Shown piece by piece: positions 9,137-17,932 of a stretch of 64,000 nucleotides of DNA (positions within the stretch are counted from its first letter, which is position 1; each line of letters begins with the position of its first letter). Source of the DNA: Rhizobium sp. 32-5/1 (GTDB lineage Bacteria; Pseudomonadota; Alphaproteobacteria; Rhizobiales; Rhizobiaceae); assembly GCF_029537235.1 (NCBI RefSeq), contig NZ_CP120638.1, positions 3,474,501 to 3,538,500 of the forward strand, in the 5' to 3' direction. The translations under genes were made by a program, and so were the position numbers. The notes under the pieces were generated by a model, which saw nothing but the letters and a program-made list of their open reading frames with translations, had not been told where the DNA came from and made no database searches.

Positions 9137-10125
9137 ATGGCTCACCGCGCGTCGACATCCAACATCACCCTGTCTCGCCGCAATATGCTGCTCACCGGTA
9201 TCGGCGTTGCGGCTGCAGTCGGACTGCCCACCACTGCTGCAGCGACTTCAGCACAGGCATCTTCAACCTCGACATCTGTAACAGAAGGAAAAAGGTTATG
9301 GCAAGCAAGATCGTTACCAAGGACGGCGTTGAAATCTATTACAAGGACTGGGGTACCGGCCAGCCGGTCGTCCTTAGCCATGGCTGGCCGCTGAGCTCCG
9401 ACAGCTGGGAAGCGCAGGCTTTCCATTTGGCATCGAACGGCTTCCGCGTCGTCACCCATGACCGGCGCGGCCATGGCCGCTCCAGCCAGCCCTGGGACGG
9501 CAATGACATGGATCATTATGCCGACGATCTCGCCGCCGTCATCGAGGCGCTCGATCTGAAGAATGTCATCCTGATGGGCTTTTCCACGGGTGGCGGCGAA
9601 GTCGCCCGCTACATCGGTCGCCACGGCACGTCGCGCATCGCCAAGGCCGGCCTGATCTCTGCCGTTCCGCCGCTGATGCTGAAGACTGAAGCCAATCCGG
9701 GTGGCCTGCCGATCGAAGTCTTCGATGGTATCCGCGCCGGCAGCCTTGCTGATCGCTCCAAGCTCTATCGCGATATCGCCAGCGGTCCGTTCTTCGGCTT
9801 CAACCGTCCCGGCGCCAAGGTATCCCAGGGTATGATCGATAGCTTCTGGCTGCAGGGCATGATGTCGGGCCACAAGAATGCCTACGACTCGATCAAGGCC
9901 TTCTCCGAGACCGACTTCACCGAAGATCTGAAGAAGTTCGACGTCCCGACCCTGATCGTGCATGGCGACGACGACCAGATCGTGCCGATTGCTGCTGCCG
10001 CACACGCCTCCAAGAAGCTGGTGCCGCATGCCGAACTGAAGGTCTATCCGGGCGCACCGCACGGTCTGGCCGATACGCACAAGGATCAGCTGAACGCCGA
10101 TATCCTTGCTTTCGCAAAGGCTTGA
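9137..10125 (+). CDS. Tat-signal alpha/beta hydrolase (chloroperoxidase-like), apparent frameshift after the signal peptide
   Basis: ATG 9137 follows GGAAAAGGAG and encodes a twin-arginine leader ([10 protein letters not shown], then an alanine-rich hydrophobic stretch). The leader frame leaves the hydrolase frame at the AAAAA run 9289-9293; one more A joins them as [11 protein letters not shown], giving 329 aa. The hydrolase part (from ATG 9298) has the oxyanion HGWPL, nucleophile elbow GFSTGGGE, a catalytic Asp in [10 protein letters not shown] and His in GAPHGL, as in non-haem chloroperoxidase/esterase-type hydrolases. If folded and exported by Tat it acts in the periplasm. Alternatively, GAAGGA before ATG 9298 could start a separate cytoplasmic hydrolase of 275 aa. 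Control by the divergent MarR protein is likely. Confidence 0.8.
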
Positions 10126-10132
10126 TAGAACG

Positions 10133-10167
10133 AAACCGGGCTGCGCTTTATCACGCAGCCCGGTTTT
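10133..10167. terminator. Bidirectional terminator between hydrolase and response regulator
   Basis: AAACCGGGCTGCG (10133-10145) pairs with CGCAGCCCGGTTT (10154-10166), followed by TT. It is a perfect 13-bp stem between convergent genes, and the AAA/TTT ends let it work in both directions. Confidence 0.9.
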
Positions 10168-11091
10168 CTATTCCTGGTGCAGGACATTCGCCGCCTTGAC
10201 GGCGGCGGAAGCGCGGTTTTCCACGCCGAGCTTCACGTATATCTGCTCCAGATGCTTGTTCACCGTGCGGGCACTTAGGCCCAAAATCTCCCCGATATCG
10301 CGGTTCGATTTGCCCTTCCCGATCCACAGCAGCACCTGGGCTTCGCGCACCGTCAGCGAAAAACTCTGCCGCAGGATCTCGTCGTCGCTCGTCTGGCTGA
10401 CGCCGGTGAGCCTGAACAGGAACTCATCGCCGCCGATGGCTCCCAGAAAAGCAAGCTGCAGCACCGGCTGGCCGTTCTGTTGGATCATCAGGGCGGCATT
10501 TTTCGAGGCACCTGGCCTGTCGCGTTCCGCCATCCATTGCTGGATATGCCCGGCCAGCGTGTCGAGGCCATCGTCGCGACCGGTTGCGGCGTTGACGAGC
10601 CGCGTCGCCTGCGGCGTCGACCATTGGATCGTGCCGTTGCCACGCACTGCCAGCAGATGCCGGCCGGCAGCGTCGAGCGCCACCCGTGCACTCTGCGCCG
10701 AGCGCGCATTGGCAAGATGCACCCGGATCCGGGCCCGCAGTTCGTCAATGTTGATCGGTTTCGACAGATAATCGACACCGCCCGATTCCAGCGCGTGAAT
10801 GATGTGTTCGGTCTCGGTCAGGCCGGTCATGAAGATTACCGGGACCTGCGCCACGCCGGGATTGGTCTTCAGCGTCCGGCAGGTGTCGAAACCATCCATG
10901 CCGGGCATGACCGCATCCATGAGGATGACGTCGGGCGTGATCCGATCGACGACATTGATTGCTGCCTTGCCGGAGGTTGCGATCAGCACGGAAAATCCGG
11001 ACTGCTCCAGTGCATCCGTGAGGAAGCCCAGCGTTTCCGGACTGTCATCGACGATCAGCACGATATCGCGCGGGTGGGCAGTCTCATTCAC
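10168..11091 (-). CDS. LuxR-type response regulator (REC + linker + HTH), partner of the permease-kinase
   Basis: 307 aa from GTG 11091. An N-terminal receiver has the acidic pair in IVLIVDDSPETL, the phospho-acceptor Asp in VILMDAVMPGMDGF and the conserved Lys in YLSKPINIDEL. A central ~70-residue linker resembles a degenerate PAS fold (HLLAVRGNGTIQWSTP). The C-terminal LuxR/NarL helix-turn-helix includes LTVREAQVLLWIGKGKSN and LSARTVNKHLEQIY. The start overlaps the stop of the kinase gene and a GGGAGG ribosome site precedes it, so the two are translationally coupled. I infer it is phosphorylated by the adjacent hybrid kinase and acts on the divergent urt promoter, where a perfect palindrome is seen. 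Confidence 0.85.
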   Translation of the reverse strand: MNETAHPRDIVLIVDDSPETLGFLTDALEQSGFSVLIATSGKAAINVVDRITPDVILMDAVMPGMDGFDTCRTLKTNPGVAQVPVIFMTGLTETEHIIHALESGGVDYLSKPINIDELRARIRVHLANARSAQSARVALDAAGRHLLAVRGNGTIQWSTPQATRLVNAATGRDDGLDTLAGHIQQWMAERDRPGASKNAALMIQQNGQPVLQLAFLGAIGGDEFLFRLTGVSQTSDDEILRQSFSLTVREAQVLLWIGKGKSNRDIGEILGLSARTVNKHLEQIYVKLGVENRASAAVKAANVLHQE

Positions 11092-14000
11092 CGGCTGGCC
11101 TCCCTTGTTTGTTGATGTTCTGCAGGAAGTCCGCATAGCCGGCCAGGTCGAAAGCCTGCACATAGGTCTTCACCGCTTCGGTAAAGGGCTGGTTTTCTTC
11201 CGATTTGGCAAGATCTGCAAGCTTTGCCTCGATGCCGCGCACATAGCCGATTTCGCCGAGCCGGATCAACTCCTCGACATGCGCGACGCCGGGTGTGCGG
11301 ATCTCGCCGGACGGCTTTTCCGGCGGCGTGGGTAGGGCGTCGCTGTAAATCCATTCCAGCTCCAGATGCACGGCGAGCTTGTCCTGCAACTGTCTGATGT
11401 CGAAGGGTTTCGTCAGCGTGTCGTTGTGGCCCGTGCGCGTGTCTGTCGTCGTCCCATCCCCGATATTGGCTGAGAGCATGATGATCGGCGCGACCTGCTC
11501 CTGTTCGCGCAGGCGCGTCACCAGCTGCCAGCCATTCATGCCTGGCATGGAAATATCGATGAGGAAGAGATCCGGCCGCACACCTTCGATTAGCGTCAGG
11601 CATTCCGTGCCGCCGGCCGCCGTCAACACGACGAAATCGAGCGGCATCAGCACTTCGCGCATCAGCTCGCGGTGATCCTCGTTGTCATCGACGACGACGA
11701 TCGTGCGCCGCGGGCCACTATGGCCGGCGATCTTACGCACCGAGGGCAGGGGAATGCTCGGCCTGTCGATGGCCGACAGCATCAGCCGCACCCTGAAGGT
11801 CGAGCCCTGGTCACGGATGCTGGTCACCGAGATTTCGCCGCCGAGCGTTTCGGTCAAAAGCCGCGTGATCGTCAGTCCGAGCCCCAGCCCCGGCATCGGC
11901 CGGATATGCTCGGCCTCCCCCGCTGGAAGGGTTCGAAAATCCGCGGCAGGTCCGTTTCCGATATGCCGCGGCCGGTGTCCGATATGGTGAAGGTAGCAAC
12001 CTGGCTGCGATAGGCAACATCGAAGCGGATGGTGCCCGTATCGGTGAACTTGATGGCGTTGGAGAGAAGGTTGACGAGGATCTGCCGCAGCCGCTTTTCG
12101 TCGGTTCGCACATATTGCGGCAGGCTTGGTGCGCGGACATGGTCAAAGATCAGCCCTTTGGCTTGCGCCTGCGGTCTGAACATATCGGCTATCTGGTCGA
12201 GGAAATCCTGGATGTTGATCTCGTTCGAATAGACCTGCAGCCGGCCGGCCTCGATCTTGGAAATATCGAGCAGGCCGTCGATCAGCCCGGATAGATGGTC
12301 GGCGCTGCGTTTGATCACCTTGATCGCCGACTGGCGCGGGGCCGGAATGGTCTCATCGCGCTCCAAAATCTGGGCATAGCCGAGCACGGCATTGAGCGGG
12401 GTGCGCAGTTCGTGGCTCAAGCCCACGACATAGCGGCTTTTCGCCCGGTTGGCGGCTTCCGCCGTTTCCTTGGCGTATTGCAAGGCGGCGTCGGTCTTCT
12501 TGTGAGCCGCGATTTCCTTGAGCAGCAGGGTGTTCTGCCGCGAGGATTCTTCCTCCGCCACCAGCCGGCTGTCATGGGCGAGAACATAGAACCAGCAGAC
12601 GACGCCGGTGACCACCGAAAACACGAAGAACACGACGACAGCGGTGCGGTTGATCACCTCCGCGGTTTCAGGGGATGCGGTGCCGGTCTGGTGCGCGATC
12701 ATGGCAAGGATGACGCCGATGCCGGTGACTGCCAGCACCACGGCGATGCCGTAGCGGCCGAGCCGGGTCGCGAGTTTTTCCGTGACGATCTGCGGAAGCA
12801 CGGTCTTTGCGACCACGGCCGCCTGAGCATTGAAGCGCGCATGCGGCTTGCACATGTCGTGGCAGCGGCTGTCGAGCGAACAGCACAGCGAGCAGATCGG
12901 CGCGGAATAGGCCGGGCACCAGGCCATGTCCTCCGGCTCGAAGGGATGTTCGCAGATCGAGCAGGTGACGGTCGAGAGTTTTCGCCAGCTCTGCCGCGGC
13001 TTGCGGGCGAGGTAGTATTTGCCCTTGGTGCCCCAGGCGATGGTCGGCGAGGCGATAAAGGCCGTTACCAGTGCGATATAGGGTGCGAGCGAAGCCGCCA
13101 TGGCGCCGAAAGCGCCGAAATGCGCGAAGAGGGCGACGGCGGCTGAAATCGTCATGGCCCCGATGCCGACCGGATTGATATCGTAAAGATGCGCCCGCTT
13201 GAACTCGATGCCGGGTGGGGCAAGCCCCAGCGGCTTGTTGATGAATAGGTCGGCCGAGATCGTGCACAGCCAGGACATTGCGATGATCGAGAAAATGCCG
13301 AGCGTCTCTTCGAGTAGCTTGTAGATACCGAGTTCCATTAACAAGAGCGCGATCGCCACGTTGAACATCAGCCAGACGACGCGGCCGGGGTGGCTGTGTG
13401 TCAGGCGGGAGAAGAAGTTCGACCAGGCGAGCGAGCCCGCATAGGCGTTCATGACGTTGATCTTGAGCTGCGAAACGACGACGAAGGCGACCATCAGAAG
13501 CAGCGTCGCCTCCGGCCAGGGGATCATGTAGCCGAAGGCCGTGAGGTACATATGGGCCGGATCGGCGGCGTCCTCGACCGGAACCCCGGCGCTCAGGCAC
13601 AGCACCACCAGGAAGGATCCGGCGAGCAGCTTCGGCGCACCGACGATCACCCAGCCGGCACCGGCGAGAAACACCGCAAACCGGTGCCTGAGCTTGCTCT
13701 GGCCCTCGGGTGGCAGGAAGCGCAGAAAGTCCACCTGTTCGCCGATCTGCGCCATCAGCGCAAGAATGACGGCCGAGGCGGCGCCGAACTCGGCAAGCGA
13801 GAAGGAAGCGAGCTGGCCAGGTGCCGCTGCCTTGTTGGCGCCTTCGAAGGCGAGCCAGAGGTCGAACTTGCTCCAGTCGGCCAGCGCGATGAAGATGAAG
13901 GGCAGGATGTTCAGGATGATCCAGAAGGGCTGGGTCATGATCTGGAACCGGCTGATCAGCCGCACGCCATGCGTCACCAGCGGGATCACCATCACGGCGC

Positions 14001-14466
14001 TGATAATGTAGCCGATCCACAGCGGTATGCCGAGCGCCAGCTCGAGTGCTGCCGACATGATCGAGGCTTCGATGGCAAACAGCATGAAGGTGAACGAGGC
14101 ATAGATCAGCGAGGTGATGGTCGAACCGATATAGCCGAAACTTGCACCGCGGGTCAGGAGGTCGATGTCGACGCCGTGGCGAATGGCATAGCGGCTGATC
14201 GGAATGCCGACGCCGAGCATGACGGCGCTGGCAACGAGGATGGCGATAATGGCATTGGTCGTGCCGTAGGAGAGCGTGATCGCCCCGCCGATCGCCTCCA
14301 GCGCCAGGAAGGAAATCGCCCCGATTGCGGTCTGCGAGATGCGCTGCGAGGAGAATTGCCGGGCACTCTTGGCCGTAAACCGCAGCGCATAGTCTTCCAG
14401 CGTCTGGTTGGCGACCCAGCGATTATACTCGCGCCGGACCGGAATGATGCGCTGGCGTGCTGTCAT
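11084..14466 (-). CDS. NCS1 permease-hybrid histidine kinase fusion, apparent frameshift before the final catalytic motif
   Basis: 1127 aa after adding one base to the CCCCC run at 11917-11921, which restores FQRGEAEHIRPMPGLGLGL; as written the frame breaks there. Domains in order: an NCS1-type permease (about residues 1-480; NQTLEDYALRFTAKSARQFS and FLALEAIGGAITLSYG); a Cys-rich linker (about 498-540; CSICEHPF and CSLCCSLDSRCHDMC); two more membrane segments; a HisKA domain with SHELRTPLNAVLGYAQIL (His about 684); a HATPase with LRQILVNLLSNAIKFT and SDTGRGIS; and a C-terminal receiver with IDISMPGMNGW and a tail. This is a transporter-sensor fusion comparable in principle to CbrA (an SLC5-kinase). 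Position next to urtA suggests sensing urea or an upstream ureide; the ligand is unproven. Confidence 0.85.
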
Positions 14467-14587
14467 CGGCTGCGTGCGTTTCCCGTTTGAACGACTGTCG
14501 GATGGCCCTTTGAAGGCTGCTGCTCGGTCCTAGCATAGAAACGCATGGGCATTAAGTATACCGCATTGCACACTTGCCCACCCTCCC

Positions 14588-14603
14588 TACGTCAATTGAC
14601 GTA
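14588..14603. promoter_or_regulatory. Perfect 16-bp palindrome upstream of urtA, putative LuxR-type operator
   Basis: TACGTCAATTGACGTA is perfectly self-complementary and lies 90 bases before the urtA start and 120 bases before the permease-kinase start. A further GTATAC occurs at about 14556. The TACGT half-sites resemble those of NarL/LuxR-type regulators. The neighbouring response regulator is the natural candidate to bind here, by inference. Confidence 0.55.
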
Positions 14604-14692
14604 TACAGCTTTCAGGAGCCCCGACGGATAGTTCCTTTACGAACGGTAAATGTCTCCCAGGAGCCGTCGTCAAAGAACGAGAGGGGTTCACA

Positions 14693-15982
14693 ATGAAATT
14701 CAAATCCCATGTCATGGGCGCGTTTCTGGCCGGTGCGATGGCCACGACCGCATTTTCGAGCGTCTATGCTGCCGACGACACGATCAAGGTCGGCATCCTG
14801 CATTCGCTTTCCGGCACGATGGCCATCTCCGAGACCACGCTCAAGGATGCCATGCTGATGCTCATCGAGGATCAGAACAAGAAGGGCGGTCTGCTCGGCA
14901 AGAAGCTCGAAGCCGTCGTCGTCGATCCGGCCTCCGACTGGCCGCTGTTTGCTGAAAAGGCCCGCGAGCTGATTTCCGTCAACAAGGTTTCCGCCGTGTT
15001 CGGTTGCTGGACCTCGTCGTCGCGCAAATCCGTCTTGCCTGTTTTCGAAGAGCTCAACTCGCTGCTCTTCTACCCGGTACAGTACGAGGGTGAAGAATCC
15101 TCGCGCAACATCTTCTACACCGGTGCTGCGCCGAACCAGCAGGCCATTCCGGCCGTCGACTACCTGATGGAAACGGAAGGCGTCGAGCGCTTCGTTCTCG
15201 AAGGCACCGACTATGTCTATCCGCGCACGACCAACAAGATCCTTGAGGCCTACCTGATCGCAAAGGGCATCCCGAAAGAGGATATCCTGATCAACTACAC
15301 GCCGTTCGGTTTCTCCGACTGGCAGACGGAAGTTGCCAAGATCAAGGAATTCGGCTCCGCCGGCAAGAAGACGGCCGTCGTCTCGACGATCAACGGCGAT
15401 GCCAACGTGCCGTTCTACAAAGAACTCGGTAACAAGGGCATCAAGGCGACCGACATTCCGGTCATCGCCTTCTCGGTCGGCGAAGAAGAGCTTGCCGGTC
15501 TCGATACCAAGCCGCTCGTCGGTCACCTCGCTGCCTGGAACTATTTCCAGTCGGTCGATGCGCCTGCCAATGCCGAGTTCATCGAGCAGTGGCATGCCTA
15601 CACGAAGAACGACAAGCGCGTGACCAACGACCCGATGGAAGCCGCCTATATCGGCTTCAAGGCCTGGGTATCGGCTGTCGAAGCTGCCGGCACGACCGAC
15701 ACGGATGCCGTGCTCGACACGATCATCGGCACCACCGTTCCGAACCTTTCGGGCGGCTACGCCACCGTCATGCCGAACCACCACATCACCAAGCCGGTGC
15801 TGATCGGTGAAATCCAGGAAGACGGCCAGTTCGAAATCGTCCAGCAGACGCCTGCCGTCGTCGGTGACGAATGGTCCGACTATCTGCCCGACTCCAAGGA
15901 TCTGATCTCCGACTGGCGCAAGCCAATGTCTTGCGGCAACTTCAACGTTGCCACCGGCAAGTGCGGCGGCAAGGGTTCCTGA
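14693..15982 (+). CDS. urtA: Urea ABC transporter substrate-binding protein UrtA
   Basis: 429-aa periplasmic urea-binding protein. The signal peptide is residues 1-26 (FSSVYA-ADDTIKVGILHSL). Highly characteristic UrtA stretches are seen: LHSLSGTMAISETTLKDA, FGCWTSSSRKSVLPVFE and NSLLFYPVQYEGEESS. The family is related to LivK but longer, as here. GAGAGGGG before ATG 14693 is a good ribosome binding site. It is the first gene of urtABCDE-ureDABCEFG and probably delivers urea to UrtBC for the urease encoded downstream. Confidence 0.95.
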   Translation: MKFKSHVMGAFLAGAMATTAFSSVYAADDTIKVGILHSLSGTMAISETTLKDAMLMLIEDQNKKGGLLGKKLEAVVVDPASDWPLFAEKARELISVNKVSAVFGCWTSSSRKSVLPVFEELNSLLFYPVQYEGEESSRNIFYTGAAPNQQAIPAVDYLMETEGVERFVLEGTDYVYPRTTNKILEAYLIAKGIPKEDILINYTPFGFSDWQTEVAKIKEFGSAGKKTAVVSTINGDANVPFYKELGNKGIKATDIPVIAFSVGEEELAGLDTKPLVGHLAAWNYFQSVDAPANAEFIEQWHAYTKNDKRVTNDPMEAAYIGFKAWVSAVEAAGTTDTDAVLDTIIGTTVPNLSGGYATVMPNHHITKPVLIGEIQEDGQFEIVQQTPAVVGDEWSDYLPDSKDLISDWRKPMSCGNFNVATGKCGGKGS

Positions 15983-16327
15983 AATAGGGGTTCCTGATTT
16001 CATCAAGGTCAGCATATTCGGGTGACGGTTTCGACCGTCACTCCCAAATGATCCAGTTACCTTATGATTTTACGCAAATATCCTCCGTCCCGGTCTCCCA
16101 CCTGGGCGGAGGGACTTATCGCCCTCCACCTTTCGCTCATGAAGGCGCCCATAGGTGGCACGTTTCCTGCATTGCGAACGGCGGGACCTGTTCCGGGCAA
16201 TCGGTCGCTTCGTTCTTGTTCGACCTGATCCTCAGCCGGCACGGATATGCGGAAATGTTAGGCAACAGCTTTGATGCAGCGGATCCGCAAGGGGCGCCGC
16301 GTTAAGGCCAACGGAACAAGAAGAGCC
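15983..16327 (+). promoter_or_regulatory. urtA-urtB intergenic region with hairpins and an internal promoter candidate
   Basis: 345 bases without a supported gene. GTGACGGT-TTCG-ACCGTCAC (16022-16041) is a perfect 8-bp hairpin without a T-tail, of the type that protects the 3' end of a highly expressed binding-protein mRNA. A second hairpin, GGAGGG...CCCTCC, lies near 16110-16129. A -24/-12-like promoter follows and is listed separately. Confidence 0.5.
16156..16171 (+). promoter_or_regulatory. Candidate sigma-54 (-24/-12) promoter before urtB
   Basis: TGGCAC-GTTTC-CTGCA keeps the invariant GG-N10-GC spacing and differs from the TGGCAC-N5-TTGCA consensus by one base. It lies about 157 bases upstream of the urtB ATG. 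RpoN/NtrC control would fit urea use under nitrogen limitation. No activator site was identified. Confidence 0.4.
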
Positions 16328-17932
16328 ATGTATCGCGCCATCCAGACTTTCCTTGTCGCCCTTTGTCTGCTCGTGAGTTGCCTGGCAACCGGGCTGCGTG
16401 CCCAGGAAGACATCCGGCCGCTCGTTGACGCACTCGGCGTCGGCAACTTCCCGCAAAAGGTCGAGGCCGTCAACGCGCTCGCAGCATCGGGTAACCCCAA
16501 GGTTGCCGAAATCCTCCAGAACCTCAGTGACGGCAAGCTTTTTGCGCCCAAGTCCGGCGGACCTGTCTTCCTTGAGGGAGAGGCCAGCGGCAGCTATCTT
16601 GATGTCCTGACCGGTGCCGCCATCGGCGATGCGCCCGGCAATCTTGCAAAAATTCGACTGAACAACAGTCTTCGCGGCGCAATCAGCGCGGCCATGAGCC
16701 AGTTGACGTTGCTCAGCCCCGATCGCTCCGCCCGTCTCGCGGCTGCCAACGACCTGTTGAAAGATGCCAACCCCGAAAACCTCGACCTGCTCAACTCGGC
16801 GCTGGCCGAGGAGAAGGACGCCGAGGTCAAGAGCACGATGGAAGCGGTGCGCGCTGTCATCTTGCTCAAGACCGATGCCAGCTTTGAGGACAAGAAGGCC
16901 GCGATCGACACGATCGCTGCCCGCGGCAATCGCGATGCGCTGACCATCCTGACGGCTGCCGCGGCAACCGCGCCCGATGAACTGAGGCCCGGCATCGAGG
17001 AGAGCATCCGGTCAATCAACCGCAGCCTTGCGCTGTGGGACGTGGCGCAGAACATCTGGTACGGCCTGTCGCTCGGCTCGGTTCTGCTTTTGGCCGCCAT
17101 CGGCCTGGCCATCACCTTCGGCGTCATGGGCGTCATCAACATGGCCCATGGCGAAATGGTCATGCTCGGGGCCTACACGACCTATGTCGTGCAGCAGACG
17201 GTGCAAGCCGTGGCACCGGGCCTGGTCGATTATTCGCTGGCCTTCGCCGTCCCGATGGCTTTCCTGTTTACCGGCCTTGTCGGCGTTGGCATTGAGCGCG
17301 GCATCATCCGCTGGCTCTATGGCCGGCCGCTCGAAACCCTTCTGGCAACCTGGGGGCTCTCGCTCATCCTGCAGCAGACGATCCGCACGATCTTCGGGCC
17401 GACCAACCGGCAGGTGGATAATCCCTCCTGGATGTCCGGCACTTTCGAAGTCGGCGGTCTGGCCAGCACCTGGAACCGCCTGTGGATCATCGTCTTTGCT
17501 ATCAGCGTCTTCATAGCGCTTCTCCTCTTGCTCAAGCGCTCCAAGTTCGGCCTGCAGATGCGCGCCGTCACGCAGAACCGTCGCATGGCATCCTCCATGG
17601 GTATCCGTACGCCCTGGGTCGATGCGCTGACCTTTGGTCTCGGCTCGGGCATTGCCGGCATGGCCGGCGTGGCGCTCAGCCAAATCGACAACGTCTCGCC
17701 GAACCTTGGCCAGAACTACATCATCGACAGCTTCATGGTCGTGGTCTTCGGCGGTGTTGGCAATCTCTGGGGAACACTGGTCGGCGCGCTCACGCTCGGC
17801 ATCGCCAACAAGTTTCTCGAGCCCTATGCCGGCGCTGTACTCGGCAAGATCGTGATCCTCATCTGCATCATCCTGTTCATTCAGCGGCGGCCGCGCGGCC
17901 TGTTCGCGCTCAAGGGAAGGGCGATCGAATAA
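16328..17932 (+). CDS. urtB: Urea ABC transporter permease UrtB
   Basis: 534 aa from ATG 16328, which begins a clear signal-like segment (FLVALCLLVSCLATGLRAQ); the in-frame upstream start at 16271 adds only charged residues. Residues about 25-230 form an Ala-rich helical periplasmic domain typical of UrtB, followed by a LivH-like membrane domain with ITFGVMGVINMAHGEMVML and a terminus RPRGLFALKGRAIE. It should form the urea channel with UrtC. Its stop overlaps the urtC start (TAATG). Confidence 0.93.
   Translation: MYRAIQTFLVALCLLVSCLATGLRAQEDIRPLVDALGVGNFPQKVEAVNALAASGNPKVAEILQNLSDGKLFAPKSGGPVFLEGEASGSYLDVLTGAAIGDAPGNLAKIRLNNSLRGAISAAMSQLTLLSPDRSARLAAANDLLKDANPENLDLLNSALAEEKDAEVKSTMEAVRAVILLKTDASFEDKKAAIDTIAARGNRDALTILTAAAATAPDELRPGIEESIRSINRSLALWDVAQNIWYGLSLGSVLLLAAIGLAITFGVMGVINMAHGEMVMLGAYTTYVVQQTVQAVAPGLVDYSLAFAVPMAFLFTGLVGVGIERGIIRWLYGRPLETLLATWGLSLILQQTIRTIFGPTNRQVDNPSWMSGTFEVGGLASTWNRLWIIVFAISVFIALLLLLKRSKFGLQMRAVTQNRRMASSMGIRTPWVDALTFGLGSGIAGMAGVALSQIDNVSPNLGQNYIIDSFMVVVFGGVGNLWGTLVGALTLGIANKFLEPYAGAVLGKIVILICIILFIQRRPRGLFALKGRAIE

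Noticed and set aside
12295..14490. Long plus-strand frames opposite the permease-kinase
   Set aside because: Low-complexity, His/Arg/Gly-rich shadows of the real minus-strand gene.
14505..14530. TGGCCC...GGCT as a sigma-54 promoter before urtA
   Set aside because: The spacing fits but the -12 element is poor; not persuasive.
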